Source: Cyanobium gracile PCC 6307 (GTDB lineage: Bacteria; Cyanobacteriota; Cyanobacteriia; PCC-6307; Cyanobiaceae). From it: a stretch of DNA of 64,000 nt. The first letter of the stretch is position 1. The number at the start of each line of letters is the position of its first letter. The position numbers and the translations under genes are program-made. Where the stretch lies: NCBI RefSeq assembly GCF_000316515.1, contig NC_019675.1:2381964-2445963 (forward strand), in the 5' to 3' direction. Shown here in pieces: positions 8,383 to 17,503 of the stretch. The notes beneath the pieces were generated by a model that ran no database searches, was not told where the DNA came from, and worked only from the letters and a program-made list of their open reading frames with translations.

Positions 8383-9749
8383 GGCGCCTCGGCCGGCGTC
8401 AGGGCCCGGGTGGCCTGGAACACCGGCACGCCCCCGCCGATGAGGAGCAGGGCCCAGCCGCTGTTGGCGGTGTCGTTGCGCAAGGCGCCGACGAGGAAGG
8501 CGATGGAGCCCACCAGCACGATCGCGGTGCTCCAGGGGTGGCCCCAGGCCCGGTAGGGCCGCGGCCGTTCCGGCTCCTTGAACCGCAGCACGAACAGGCA
8601 GACGATCCCCACCAGGTAGAGGCTCACGTACAGGAAGGCCGCCAGCCCCAGCAGGATGGTGAAGTCCCCGCCGAGCACCAGCAGGGCCGACGCCAGGCTG
8701 GTGAGCACCAGCGCCACGGTGGGGGTGCCGCCCCGGTTCACCCGGTCGACCAGGGGGCTGAACAGGCGGTCGCGGCTGAGGCCGTAGAGGATGCGCGGGG
8801 CGCCCATGATCGAGGCGTTGATCAGCCCCGCCAGGGACAGCAGCGCCAGCACGGTGATCGCCTGGCCGCCGAAGGCGCCGAACAGCAGGGCGGCCGCATC
8901 GGCCACCGGCAGGCTGGAGACGGCGATCACCTTCAGGGGCAGCACCCGCAGCAGGGCCAGGTTGAACAGGGTGTAAATGGCGATCACGGCCAGCACCCCG
9001 CCGATCAGGGAGCGGGGCAGGTCCTCCTGGGGTTCGCTGAACTCCTCGGAGAAGTAGATGGGGCTGTGCCAGCCGTCGTAGGTGGTGATGATCGCCTGCA
9101 GGGAGAACACCAGCGCCACCGCCAGGCCCGTCCAGCCCGCCGGGGTGGCCAGGGCCGTCGCCGGGATCGCCGCGGCGGCGGCGGCCCGGGTGTCGGGGCC
9201 GCCCAGCAGGACGCAGGCCGCCACGACCGCCAGGAAGGCGACCGCCTTGGCCAGGCTCAGCAGCTTCTGGCTGCCGCTGCCCGCCTCCACCCCCAGCAGC
9301 TGGATCAGGGTGAACAGCAGCAGCACCGCCAGCCCCACCAGCTTTCCGTGGGGCTCCAGTCCCGGCAGCAGGAAGGCCGCGTACTCCCCGATGGTGACCG
9401 CCACCCAGGCGATGCCGGTGCAGTGGCCGATCCAGTCCATCCAGCCCACGGTGAAGCCGGCGGCATCCCCGAAGCAGCGCCGGGCGTAGACGTACCAGCC
9501 GCCGGCCAGGGGCAGGCTGGCCCCCAGCTCCGCCACGGCGTTGGCACCGAGCAGGGCGTAGAGACCGCCGGCCAGCCAGGCCGCCACCACCCAGGGGCCG
9601 CTGCCCAGCTGGGCCGCCACCAGGCCGGGCGTGCGCAGGATGCCGGCGCCGATGGTGCCCCCCACCGCCCCGGCGATGCCGAAGCTCACCCCCAGCACAC
9701 TGAGCAGGCGGCCCGGGGTCTGGGCGGTCGCGGCCTGGTCCGGGGCCAC
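8379..9749 (-). CDS. APC-superfamily amino-acid permease
   Basis: 456 residues with about 12 hydrophobic segments. The N-terminus (GTIGAGILRTPG near residue 33) is the conserved APC unwound-helix motif that binds amino acids. It is a secondary transporter of the plasma membrane; the substrate is unknown. It is translationally coupled to the downstream permease-binding fusion (ATGA overlap at 8379-8382) and preceded by a 53-residue ORF 23 bp upstream on the same strand. Confidence 0.87.
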   Translation of the reverse strand: MAPDQAATAQTPGRLLSVLGVSFGIAGAVGGTIGAGILRTPGLVAAQLGSGPWVVAAWLAGGLYALLGANAVAELGASLPLAGGWYVYARRCFGDAAGFTVGWMDWIGHCTGIAWVAVTIGEYAAFLLPGLEPHGKLVGLAVLLLFTLIQLLGVEAGSGSQKLLSLAKAVAFLAVVAACVLLGGPDTRAAAAAAIPATALATPAGWTGLAVALVFSLQAIITTYDGWHSPIYFSEEFSEPQEDLPRSLIGGVLAVIAIYTLFNLALLRVLPLKVIAVSSLPVADAAALLFGAFGGQAITVLALLSLAGLINASIMGAPRILYGLSRDRLFSPLVDRVNRGGTPTVALVLTSLASALLVLGGDFTILLGLAAFLYVSLYLVGIVCLFVLRFKEPERPRPYRAWGHPWSTAIVLVGSIAFLVGALRNDTANSGWALLLIGGGVPVFQATRALTPAEAP

Positions 9750-9772
9750 CGGATCGGGGGGAGCGGGGCGGG

Positions 9773-9934
9773 TCAGGAGGCGATCACCCGTTCCAGCAGC
9801 CCGTGCAGCTCCTCCAGCTCGTGGCGGCTGAGCAGCCAGTCGCCCTCCAGATCCTTGGTGACGCGGGCCTCGAGGATCCAGCCATCCTCCGTGCGCACGA
9901 CGGCGAAGTGGGGGGACTGGAAGGGGGCGGCCAT
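9773..9934 (-). CDS. Small conserved-looking hypothetical protein, 53 aa
   Basis: A short ORF starting MAAPFQSPHF and ending LLERVIAS. It has a predicted beta strand pair (FAVVRTEDGWILEARVTKD) and a helix (HELEELHGLLERV). It sits 23 bp upstream of the amino-acid permease on the same strand. Codon use is like its neighbours. I do not recognise the family; the regular secondary structure and clean boundaries argue it is a real gene. Confidence 0.55.
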   Translation of the reverse strand: MAAPFQSPHFAVVRTEDGWILEARVTKDLEGDWLLSRHELEELHGLLERVIAS

Positions 9935-10001
9935 GGCTGGCGGGAGGGGGGCGGTACCTCCTGCTTAGCCAGGGCCGGTGGGGCGGGCAGCCCTGGGGAG
10001 C

Positions 10002-10940
10002 TCAGGGCCCCTCGGAAGGGGGCGGCGCCAGCGCGTCCAGCAGCGGCGGTGGGCCCAGCTGCTCGAGGCGGAACGTGGCGCCGTAGCTCGGGGTGGGGCG
10101 CTGGGAATAGAAGCGGGCGGGGGCGGGCCTGCCCAGGCGGGCACGGACGCCGGCCACCAGGGCCGCGGCCCGGCTGCGGGCCCGCAGGACCTGCAGCACC
10201 AGCGCCTGCAGCCCGTCGGGCGCCGCGCTCCAGCCGAGAGCCGCGCAGGTCTGGCGGTCGAGCAGGCCCAGCAGACCCCACCGCAGCGCGGGGTGCAGGG
10301 GGGCGGGGCAGTCGGCCAGGAGCATGGCCAGGGTGGCGTCGGCGATGCGCCGGTTGGTGGCCGCCGGGGCGAAGGCCTCCCGCTCCACCCGTTCGTTCAG
10401 CGCCAGCAGGTCCCCCAGGGTGTCCGGCAGGTCCGTGATCCCCATCCGCTCGCCCACCCCGCGCCAGAAGCGGAACAGGTGCTCCTGCTCCTGGGGGGTC
10501 AGGGGCCGCCAGCCGTAGCGCGCCAGCCAGCGGATCGGCTCGGCCACGAAGGTGGAGAGCACGTAGAGGAAATCGTCGTTGCCGATCGCGTAGTGACCGT
10601 GGATGCGGTTCATACGGTCGATCACCGCCGCCCCGGCCGGGCTGTCCAGCCCATGGCGCAGCAGTTCGGCCACCATCAGCCCGGTGTCGTCGTAGCGCTT
10701 GCGGGGCCGCTGCTCGAATTCGCCGGTGCGGGACAGCAGCCCGGAGATGGAGGGCACACAGAAGGTCTTGAGCAGGGCCAGCTCCAGGGCCCGGGTGAGG
10801 TCCCAGGGAAACAGCTCGCCGGCCAGCCGGTGGGCGGTGGCTTCGGCGGCCCGCAGGCTCGCGGCGGCGTCGGCGGTTGCTGCGGCGTCGGCCGTGGTGC
10901 CGGCGGCCGGGGCGTCGCCGGGATCAAAGGGATCGTTCAT
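10002..10940 (-). CDS. DUF2236 / MpaB-family putative oxygenase
   Basis: 312 residues, mostly helical. The central region (FLYVLSTFVAEPIRWLARYG followed by the RPLTPQEQEHLFRFW segment) is typical of the oxygenase-MpaB / latex-clearing-protein superfamily (DUF2236), whose members use heme b via conserved His. GHYAIGND around residue 115 may hold one ligand. Substrate unknown. The first 30 residues are an Ala/Asp-rich low-complexity stretch. It lies 7 bp downstream of the DUF924 gene on the same strand. Confidence 0.72.
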   Translation of the reverse strand: MNDPFDPGDAPAAGTTADAAATADAAASLRAAEATAHRLAGELFPWDLTRALELALLKTFCVPSISGLLSRTGEFEQRPRKRYDDTGLMVAELLRHGLDSPAGAAVIDRMNRIHGHYAIGNDDFLYVLSTFVAEPIRWLARYGWRPLTPQEQEHLFRFWRGVGERMGITDLPDTLGDLLALNERVEREAFAPAATNRRIADATLAMLLADCPAPLHPALRWGLLGLLDRQTCAALGWSAAPDGLQALVLQVLRARSRAAALVAGVRARLGRPAPARFYSQRPTPSYGATFRLEQLGPPPLLDALAPPPSEGP

Positions 10941-10947
10941 CGGGGAC

Positions 10948-11493
10948 TCAGAAGCGGGAACCGGGCTGCAGCAGGAACGCCTGCTCCTCAGGGCTGCTCG
11001 GCCGCCCCAGGGCCTGGTTGCGATGGGGGAAGCGGCCGAAGCGGGCGATCACCGCCTGGTGGCGGCGGGCGAAGTCCGCGGTGCGGGCGTCGGTGAGGCG
11101 CTCGAACAGGGGCAGGCCCAGCTCCTGCACCGCCAGATCCTCGCTGTGCATCAGGGGCATCAGCCAGAACGGCCGCCGTTCCGGGGCCGCTTCCGCCTCC
11201 ACCCAGCCGGCCTCCACGGCCCGCAGCGTCAGCGCCAGGGCCTGCCCGTCCCCGGCGAAGGCGCGGGCCTGGTCGCGCCAGATCTGCCGCGGGAACTGGT
11301 CGAGCACCAGCAGCAGGGCCAGGGCGTCGTCGGCGCGCTCGCCCCAGGCGGCCAGGCCCCCGGCCAGGGCCTGGTCGGTGAGGGCCGCGAACCGTTCCTG
11401 CACGATCCGGTCGCGGTCGCCACCGGGCCGGAACCAGGCGGAGGGGGGCGTTTCCTCGAACCAGAAGCACAGCACCTCCTGCGGCGTCGGCAT
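10948..11493 (-). CDS. DUF924 family protein
   Basis: 181 residues. The N-terminus EVLCFWFEE and the central LLLVLDQFPRQIWRD segment are hallmarks of DUF924, an all-helical TPR-like family of unknown function common in proteobacteria and cyanobacteria. It is 3 bp downstream of a 53-residue membrane ORF and 7 bp upstream of the DUF2236 gene, so the three probably form one transcript. Confidence 0.85.
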   Translation of the reverse strand: MPTPQEVLCFWFEETPPSAWFRPGGDRDRIVQERFAALTDQALAGGLAAWGERADDALALLLVLDQFPRQIWRDQARAFAGDGQALALTLRAVEAGWVEAEAAPERRPFWLMPLMHSEDLAVQELGLPLFERLTDARTADFARRHQAVIARFGRFPHRNQALGRPSSPEEQAFLLQPGSRF

Positions 11494-11496
11494 GGC

Positions 11497-11658
11497 TCAG
11501 ACGAGGAATCGGTGCAGGAGAAATGGAAGCACCATCAGCCGCACTCCGCAGCCCAGGGCCACCGCATGGGCCTGCTTCCGGCCATCGAGCAGGGAGCCCA
11601 GTCCGATCGACCCGATCACCAGCGTCAGCAGCTGGCGGAGGCTGGGATCGCTGCCCAT
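11497..11658 (-). CDS. Small membrane protein, 53 aa
   Basis: A short ORF (MGSDPSLRQL start, LLHRFLV end) with a Gly/Leu-rich hydrophobic stretch around residues 8-25 and a second one near the C-terminus (GVRLMVLPFLLH). It is likely a tiny inner-membrane protein. It directly precedes the DUF924 gene on the same strand (3-bp gap). Family not recognised. Confidence 0.5.
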   Translation of the reverse strand: MGSDPSLRQLLTLVIGSIGLGSLLDGRKQAHAVALGCGVRLMVLPFLLHRFLV

Positions 11659-11721
11659 GGAACCTGGCCCGGAGCGGCGGACTCCCCCATGCTGGGGCTC
11701 CCATCGCCGTCCCGCCCACCC

Positions 11722-12480
11722 ATGACCCACCTGGTGGTGCTCCAGCACCTGGAGCGGGAAGGTCCGGGCCGGTTCGGCGAGGAGGCCCGACGCCGGGGCT
11801 GGACAGTGACGGTCTGCCGGCCCGACCGGGGGGAGCCGATGCCCCGGCTCGGGCCCGACCAGGCCCTGCTGGTGCTGGGGGGACCGATGGGGGTGGGCGA
11901 CATCGGATCGCCGTCCTTCCCCTGGCTGGCGGCGGAGGTGGCCCTGCTGCGGGAGTGCCTGGAGTGCGAGCGCCCGGTGGTGGGGCTGTGCCTGGGGGCC
12001 CAGCTGCTGGCCTTCGCCGCCGGTGGCCAGGTGGTGCCGCTGACGGCGGGGGACCCGCCGGTGCGGGCCTACGAAGTGGGCTGGGGGCCGGTGGACTGGA
12101 TACGGTCCGAGGATCAGGAACCGGTGCTCACCGGACTCGGGGTGGGCCTGCCGGCGCTGCACTGGCACGGCGACCGGATCCGGCTCCCCGCCACCGCCGT
12201 CCTGCTGGGCTCGACGCCGCTCTGCGCCGAGCAGATGTTCCGCATCGGGCACCACGCCCACGGGCTCCAGTTCCACGTGGAGGTGACGGACGCCGCCCTG
12301 GAGGTCTGGCTCGAGGAGGACGGCGACTACGTGCGCCAGGCCCTCGGACCCGACGGAGTGGAGCAGATCAGGGCCGGCCGGGAGCGCTGGGGGGAGGAGG
12401 GGGAGCGCCAGGGGCGCCGGCTGATCAACAACCTGCTGGATCGGGTGGGTGCCCTGCTGGGGGGGTATCCCCTGATCTGA
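11722..12480 (+). CDS. Class I glutamine amidotransferase-like protein
   Basis: 252 residues. The nucleophile elbow GLCLGAQL puts the catalytic Cys at 90, and GLQFHVE gives His185 and Glu187, so the Cys-His-Glu triad is complete. The protein resembles stand-alone GMP-synthase-like amidotransferases (GGPMGVGD oxyanion region). It would release ammonia from glutamine or cleave gamma-glutamyl bonds; the acceptor is unknown. ATG 11722 is chosen because it opens the conserved first strand. It converges with the trpD-like gene and overlaps it by 56 bp. Confidence 0.85.
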   Translation: MTHLVVLQHLEREGPGRFGEEARRRGWTVTVCRPDRGEPMPRLGPDQALLVLGGPMGVGDIGSPSFPWLAAEVALLRECLECERPVVGLCLGAQLLAFAAGGQVVPLTAGDPPVRAYEVGWGPVDWIRSEDQEPVLTGLGVGLPALHWHGDRIRLPATAVLLGSTPLCAEQMFRIGHHAHGLQFHVEVTDAALEVWLEEDGDYVRQALGPDGVEQIRAGRERWGEEGERQGRRLINNLLDRVGALLGGYPLI

Positions 12481-13600
12481 GGGCCAGCTCGCCCGCCAGG
12501 GCGTCGGCCAGCTGGCGGCGCCGGTCCTCCACCGCCCCATCCTCCAGCAGCCGCTCCGCAAGGGTCAGCCCCGCCTGGAGGCTGTCGCTGATTCCGGCGC
12601 GCCAGAGCAGGAAGCCGCCGTTCCAGATCAGCCCGGGCCGCAGCGGTCCGGATCCGGCCAGGGCCTCCCGGGCCTGGTCCCGCCACTGGGCCAGGCTTTC
12701 CAGCGGCACTTCGGGCGCCCCCAGGCCATGGTCGCGGGCCCGCAGGATCAGCCGCTCGGCCTCACCCGCCGCTCCCCCCTGCCGGTGGGAGGCGATCGCC
12801 ACCCGGTTGGTGGGCAGCTCCACGCCCCCCTCCATCCCCTTGATCAGGAGCAGCTCGTCCTGGCCGGTGGCGGCGAGGGCCTCGCCGGCCAGCCGCTCGG
12901 TGGGGGCGTGGACGAAGCCGCTCACCTGCAGGTGGGGCCCGGGGTGGCAGCTCCAGAGCAGTTCCAGGGTGGCGACCGGCGGGCGCTTGCCGATCTGCTC
13001 CCGCAGCGGCACCAGCCGCTCGGCCGCCGGGAAGTGGGCCGGCTGGTGCAAGAGGGCCAGCCCCTCCGCGGCGAAGCGGCGGTTCACCGCGTCCCAGGGG
13101 AGGCCGCGGCGGTCGAGGCCGAGGGCGGCCAGGGCTTCGGCCGTGGTGAGGCCGTACTTCACCGGCATCGGATCGCCGCCGTGCAGCACCACGCCGGCCC
13201 CCGCCGCCACCAGCAGCAGGGCCACCAGGGGCAGCAGCGGCGCCGAGCGGCTGCGGCCATCGAAGGGCACCCCGAAACTCAGCACCCGGCGCTGGCTTGT
13301 CGCCAGCCGCGGCCCGCGGCGTGCGTAGCTGTCGAGCATGCCGGCCAGCTCCTGGGGCTCCGGGCGACGCAGGCGATGGGCGATCAGGAAGGCGCCGGCC
13401 TGGGCGTCCGTGCAGCGGCCGTCGAGCAGGTGGTCGAGGGCTTCGCCGGCCTCGGCCCGGCTCAGGGCCCGGCCGCTGCGTTCGCCGCTGCCCAGGGCGG
13501 CGATCAGTTCGCGGAAGCGGCGCCGGTCGGCCCCCAGCGCCTCCGCCCGCTCCAGCCGCCTCTGCGCCGTCCATTCCCCCCCGGGGCTCGGCGTCGACAT
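12425..13600 (-). CDS. TrpD-like (anthranilate phosphoribosyltransferase family) protein, siroheme-linked paralogue
   Basis: About 391 residues, clearly homologous over its whole length to the protein at 2553-3731 (shared GAFLIAHR, PLLPLVAL and HGGDPMPVK). As there, the TrpD PRPP motif is replaced by GVPFDGRSRS. The start at 13600 is supported by an AAGGAGGT Shine-Dalgarno sequence 8 bp upstream, one of the few strong ones in this window; the open frame continues to 13702 but has no such site. It is divergent from the cbiX-type chelatase and cobA genes. The link with siroheme and nitrite reductase genes at both loci suggests a shared role, which is inference. Confidence 0.77.
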   Translation of the reverse strand: MSTPSPGGEWTAQRRLERAEALGADRRRFRELIAALGSGERSGRALSRAEAGEALDHLLDGRCTDAQAGAFLIAHRLRRPEPQELAGMLDSYARRGPRLATSQRRVLSFGVPFDGRSRSAPLLPLVALLLVAAGAGVVLHGGDPMPVKYGLTTAEALAALGLDRRGLPWDAVNRRFAAEGLALLHQPAHFPAAERLVPLREQIGKRPPVATLELLWSCHPGPHLQVSGFVHAPTERLAGEALAATGQDELLLIKGMEGGVELPTNRVAIASHRQGGAAGEAERLILRARDHGLGAPEVPLESLAQWRDQAREALAGSGPLRPGLIWNGGFLLWRAGISDSLQAGLTLAERLLEDGAVEDRRRQLADALAGELALRSGDTPPAGHPPDPAGC

Positions 13601-13620
13601 GCGCGGCGACCTCCTTACGG
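13601..13620 (-). promoter_or_regulatory. Strong Shine-Dalgarno site of the trpD-like paralogue
   Basis: On the minus strand AAGGAGGT lies 8 bp before ATG 13600. It fixes the start of that gene and marks the divergent region between it and the chelatase gene at 13641. Confidence 0.6.
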
Positions 13621-13640
13621 TGATCCCTAGGGTGAGGGGC

Positions 13641-14270
13641 ATGCCCGGGATCATCGCAAGCCCCCTTCTGTTGGTGGTGCATGGCCGTGCCGGTGGCGTC
13701 ATCCCCGCCGAACTGCAGGTCCTGGCCAGGGAGCTGGAGGCGGGGCGCGGGGCTCCGGTGGGGCTGGAGGCCCTGACGGCGGCGCTGCCGCCGGATGCCC
13801 CTTGCGGCAGCGCCGCCGCCCCCCTGGTGCTGGTGCCCCTGTTCCTTCTGCCCGGCAGCCATGTGCGCCGGGACGTGCCACGGATCGCCGAGCGCTGCCG
13901 CCGGCGCGGGCCGGTGCGGCGCCTGCCGTTCCTGGGGGCCTGGGCCGCCTGGCAAAGGGCCCTGGCCGCCGAGCTGGCGGCGCTGCAGGGCCGCCCGGTG
14001 CCCTGGCTGCTGCATCACCCGCTGGAGGGGCCGCTGGGGGCGGCGTTCCTGGCCCACCTGGAGGCGGTCACCGGTGCCCGCTGCCACGCCACTCCATACA
14101 GTGCCCCCAATCCCGAGGACGCTCCGCTGCCCCTGCCCGGCCCCGCCCTGCCCCTGGCCCTGGCGGCCAACCGGCTCACCGACGCCCTGCCGCCGTCGCT
14201 GGGACGGCCGCTGCTGCAGCGGCCCCGGTTCCGGGCCGTGGTGCTGGAGGCCCTGATGGCCTTGCCATGA
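13641..14270 (+). CDS. CbiX-type sirohydrochlorin chelatase
   Basis: 209 residues. LLVVHGRAGG (His14) and PLFLLPGSHVRRDVP (His74) match the two metal-site histidines of the short CbiX/SirB chelatase family. It is expected to insert Fe(II) into sirohydrochlorin to give siroheme, the cofactor of NirA. ATG 13641 is chosen because a GAGGGG stretch precedes it and it starts the first strand. It is 7 bp upstream of cobA. A cobalt role cannot be excluded, but cobA plus nirA context favours iron. Confidence 0.82.
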   Translation: MPGIIASPLLLVVHGRAGGVIPAELQVLARELEAGRGAPVGLEALTAALPPDAPCGSAAAPLVLVPLFLLPGSHVRRDVPRIAERCRRRGPVRRLPFLGAWAAWQRALAAELAALQGRPVPWLLHHPLEGPLGAAFLAHLEAVTGARCHATPYSAPNPEDAPLPLPGPALPLALAANRLTDALPPSLGRPLLQRPRFRAVVLEALMALP

Positions 14271-14277
14271 CGGAGCC

Positions 14278-15087
14278 ATGACGGACGAGACCCCGGCCCC
14301 CCGCGTTGATGACGGCCCCGGGACTGTGTACCTGGTGGGGGCGGGCCCGGGGGATCCGGACCTGCTCACCCTGCGGGCCCACCGGCTGCTGCAGCAGTGC
14401 GACGCCCTCGTTTACGACTCCCTGGTGCCCACCGCCCTGCTGGATCTGGTGCCCCAGGGCTGTGAGCGGCACTTCGTGGGCAAGCGCCGCGGCCACCATT
14501 CGGTGCCCCAGCCCAGCACCAACGCCGTGCTGCGGGAGCTGGCCGGGCGCCGGCGGCTGATCGTGCGCCTCAAGGGCGGCGATCCCTTCCTGTTCGGCCG
14601 CGGTGGGGAGGAGGCGGCCCACCTGGCGGCCCACGGGATCCCGGTGCAGGTGGTGCCGGGGGTGACGGCCGGCATCGCCGCCCCCGCCTACGCGGGCATT
14701 CCGGTCACCCACCGGCGGGCGGGATCGAGCGTCACCTTCGTGACCGGCCACGAGGAGATCGACAAGCGTCGCCCCGGTGTCGACTGGCGCGGCCTGGCCC
14801 GCAGCAGCGACGGGCTGGTGATCTACATGGGGCTGCACAACCTGCGCCACATCGTTGCCGAGCTGGTGGCGGGCGGACTGGCCCCCACCACCCCCGCCGC
14901 CGTGATCCAGCAGGGCACCGTGCGGGGCCAGCGCCAGCTGGTGGCCACCCTGGAGGTTCTGGCCGACCGGGTGGAGGCCGAGGCCTTCGCCTCCCCCTCG
15001 ATCGTCGTGGTCGGGGCTGTGGTGCAGGAGCGGGTGCCGTCCTGCGCCCCGTCGCCCGCCGATGTGGCGATGCCGATACCCTTCTGA
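14278..15087 (+). CDS. cobA: Uroporphyrinogen-III C-methyltransferase
   Basis: 269 residues with all SUMT signatures: [17 protein letters not shown] near residue 18, VGKRRGHH, and [16 protein letters not shown] near residue 94. It makes precorrin-2 from uroporphyrinogen III with two SAM, the first step of siroheme and cobalamin synthesis. It is a single-domain enzyme without the CysG oxidase/chelatase part, consistent with a separate chelatase encoded 7 bp upstream. Its 3' end overlaps the possible 5' extension of moaC. Confidence 0.94.
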   Translation: MTDETPAPRVDDGPGTVYLVGAGPGDPDLLTLRAHRLLQQCDALVYDSLVPTALLDLVPQGCERHFVGKRRGHHSVPQPSTNAVLRELAGRRRLIVRLKGGDPFLFGRGGEEAAHLAAHGIPVQVVPGVTAGIAAPAYAGIPVTHRRAGSSVTFVTGHEEIDKRRPGVDWRGLARSSDGLVIYMGLHNLRHIVAELVAGGLAPTTPAAVIQQGTVRGQRQLVATLEVLADRVEAEAFASPSIVVVGAVVQERVPSCAPSPADVAMPIPF

Positions 15088-15112
15088 GGCCGCCGATCCC
15101 GCCAGCCCCGGC

Positions 15113-15628
15113 ATGAGCCAGCCCGGCCTTTCCCACCTCAATGCCGCCGGCCAGGTGCACATGGTGGAGGTGGGCGACCGCCCCGCCAGCGACCGCCGCG
15201 CCGTGGCCGAGGGCTGCATCACGATGGCGCCCGAGGTGCTGGCCCTTGTGCTGGAGGGCCGGGCGGCCAAGGGGGATGTGCTGGCGGTGGCCCGGGTGGC
15301 GGCGATCCAGGGCGCCAAGCGCACCTGGGAGCTGATCCCCCTGTGCCATCCGATCGCCCTCACCGGGCTGGAGGTGCGGATCGAGCCGATGGCCGACGGC
15401 AGCGGGCTGCGGCTGGAGGCCAGCGCCCGCACCAACGGCGCCACCGGCGTGGAGATGGAGGCCCTGACGGCGGTGCAGGTGGGCCTGCTCACCCTCTACG
15501 ACATGGTGAAATCGGCCGATCCGGCCATGACCATCGGCCCGGTGCGGCTGCTGCGCAAGGAGGGGGGGCGCCGGGGCCCCTGGGAGCACCCTGCCGTGCG
15601 GGGCCTGGCGGAGGAGAGCGATGGCTGA
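15113..15628 (+). CDS. moaC: Cyclic pyranopterin monophosphate synthase MoaC
   Basis: 171 residues. [31 protein letters not shown] and MVKSADPAM are the conserved MoaC active-site segments. It acts after MoaA in converting GTP to cyclic pyranopterin monophosphate in molybdopterin synthesis, needed for nitrate reductase. The frame is open from 15062, but ATG 15113 gives the usual N-terminus (LSHLN...). It overlaps the moeA start by 8 bp, so the two are coupled. Confidence 0.94.
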   Translation: MSQPGLSHLNAAGQVHMVEVGDRPASDRRAVAEGCITMAPEVLALVLEGRAAKGDVLAVARVAAIQGAKRTWELIPLCHPIALTGLEVRIEPMADGSGLRLEASARTNGATGVEMEALTAVQVGLLTLYDMVKSADPAMTIGPVRLLRKEGGRRGPWEHPAVRGLAEESDG

Positions 15629-16877
15629 GCCGTTCCCCCGGGAGGGCCTGCCCCTGGAGGAGGCGCGGCGCCGGGTGCTGGCGGCGATCACCCCGCTGAC
15701 GGGCCGTGAGCGGCTGCCGCTGGCGCGCTGCCTGGGCCGGGTGAGTGCCGAACCGGTGCGGGCGCCCGAGGCCGTGCCGGGATTCCGGGCCTCGATCATG
15801 GATGGCTACGCCATCGCCGACGCCGAGGCCCCCAGCCCCGGCCGCCGCTGGTGGCTGGTGGGCCGCTCCGCCCCCGGAGCCCCCTACGGAGCGGTGCTGG
15901 CTGAGGGGGAGGCGATCCGGATCCTCACCGGCGCCCCCCTGCCGGAGGGGGCGCTGCGGGTGCTGCCCCAGGAGCTGGTGCGTCCCGAGTCCCTCGGGGA
16001 GGCGGCCGGCACCGACAGCCTGGTGCTCACCGGAGAGGCGGGCCCCAACCCCTGGATCCGCGCCCCCGAGGAGGAGGCCGCCGCCGGGGACGAACTGCTG
16101 CCGGCCGGGGTGCGCCTGGGGGCCGCCGCCCTGGGCCGGCTGGCCAGCTGCGGCGTGGCGGCCCTGGAGGTGAGCGTCCAGCCGCGGGTGGGGCTGCTGA
16201 TCAGCGGTGATGAGCTCGTGGAGGCCGGTGCGGCCCGGGGGCCGGGGCAGATCTGGGAGAGCAACGGCACCCTGCTGCGGGCCCTGCTGGAGCGGCTGGG
16301 CTACCCCGTCAGCGAGCAGCGGGTGGTGGCCGACGATCCGGCCGCCCTGCGCCAGGCGTTGCGGGAGCTGGCCGACCGCTGCGATGTGGTGGTGAGCACC
16401 GGCGGGGTGTCGGCCGGCGACAGCGACTGGGTCCGCCCCCTTCTGGCCGAGCTGGGGGAGGTGGGGTTCTGGAAGCTGTTCCTCAAGCCCGGCCGGCCCT
16501 TCGCCTTCGGCCGGCTGGGGTCTTGCCCCTTCTTCGGCCTGCCCGGCAACCCGGTGGCCGCGGCGGTCACGGCCCTGCAGTTGCTGTGGCCGGCCCTGCA
16601 GCAGCTGGAGGGGGGCGAGGTGGTGCTGCTGCCGCGGCTGAAGGTGCGCCTGGCCTCGGCCCTGAAACGGGGCGCCGGCCGGCCCGAGCTGGCCCGGGCC
16701 CGGCTGGCGGTGGCCGGCGACGGGGCCCTGCTGGCGCAGGTGGAGGGCAGCCAGGCCTCCTCCCGCATCGGCTCGCTGCAGGGGGCTGACCTGCTGCTGG
16801 AGATCCCCGCCGAGGCCGGTGCCCTGGCGGCCGGCACGGAGCTGTGGGCCCAGCTGCTGCGGCTGCCGCTGCTGTGA
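15621..16877 (+). CDS. moeA: Molybdopterin molybdenumtransferase MoeA
   Basis: 418 residues. [13 protein letters not shown] near residue 55, [13 protein letters not shown] near residue 259 and [11 protein letters not shown] near residue 303 are family signatures. It inserts molybdate into adenylated molybdopterin. It is the last gene of the rightward cbiX-cobA-moaC-moeA series and converges with the pyridoxamine-oxidase-like gene, with only 1 bp between stops. Confidence 0.95.
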   Translation: MAEPFPREGLPLEEARRRVLAAITPLTGRERLPLARCLGRVSAEPVRAPEAVPGFRASIMDGYAIADAEAPSPGRRWWLVGRSAPGAPYGAVLAEGEAIRILTGAPLPEGALRVLPQELVRPESLGEAAGTDSLVLTGEAGPNPWIRAPEEEAAAGDELLPAGVRLGAAALGRLASCGVAALEVSVQPRVGLLISGDELVEAGAARGPGQIWESNGTLLRALLERLGYPVSEQRVVADDPAALRQALRELADRCDVVVSTGGVSAGDSDWVRPLLAELGEVGFWKLFLKPGRPFAFGRLGSCPFFGLPGNPVAAAVTALQLLWPALQQLEGGEVVLLPRLKVRLASALKRGAGRPELARARLAVAGDGALLAQVEGSQASSRIGSLQGADLLLEIPAEAGALAAGTELWAQLLRLPLL

Positions 16878-16878
16878 G

Positions 16879-17460
16879 TCAGTCGCTGCTGGCCTCCGGC
16901 GTTCCGGGGGCGGCGATCGGCGCCGGGATCGGGGCGGGGAGGCCGTCGATGCTGCGGCGGTTCTTGCGCTTCCAGTAGCGCTCCAGGCCGTCGTTGCCCT
17001 TGCGGCGGGCCCAGGTGTCGAGCTCGGTGCGGTCGCCCCCGTAGCTGTAGCGGGGCACCGCCATGCCGCAGGAGGTCTGGACCCGTTCGATGGCCAGGTC
17101 GAAGATCTGGCGGGCGCCGGCCAGGGGCTCAAAGTGGCCGAACAGGGCCTCCCAGCCGGCCTCACCCCGCTGGAGGGTGCGGGCGGTGCCGTAGAGCCGC
17201 AGGATCTGGGGCGGGCCTTCGAAGGCGCAGACCATCAGGGTCATGCGCGGGCAGGCCTGCACGTGGGCGGCGGTTTCGTTGCCGCTGCCGGTGAGGTTGA
17301 GCCAGATCACCCGGCGCTCGTCGAGCACCCGCAGCGCATCCCGCCCCTTGGGGGAGACGTTCACCGTGCTGTCCGCGGTGGCGGTGCCGACGAAGAAGAG
17401 CTTCTGGGCGCCGATGAAGGTGATCTGGTCGGCCGTGAGGGCGTCGCTGGACTGGCCCAT
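16879..17460 (-). CDS. Pyridoxamine 5'-phosphate oxidase-like flavoprotein
   Basis: 193 residues with the split-barrel flavin-binding fold: IGAQKLFFVGTATADSTVNV, then SPKGRDALRVLDERRVIWLN and MTLMVCAFEGPPQILRLYG. This subgroup (PPOX class, FMN or F420 binding) is common in cyanobacteria and has no known substrate. It follows moaE by 43 bp on the same strand, but nothing in it suggests a molybdopterin role. Confidence 0.82.
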   Translation of the reverse strand: MGQSSDALTADQITFIGAQKLFFVGTATADSTVNVSPKGRDALRVLDERRVIWLNLTGSGNETAAHVQACPRMTLMVCAFEGPPQILRLYGTARTLQRGEAGWEALFGHFEPLAGARQIFDLAIERVQTSCGMAVPRYSYGGDRTELDTWARRKGNDGLERYWKRKNRRSIDGLPAPIPAPIAAPGTPEASSD

Positions 17461-17503
17461 GGAACGGAGTGCGAAGGGAAGGGGGCGTGGGGAGCTGGGG
17501 ACG

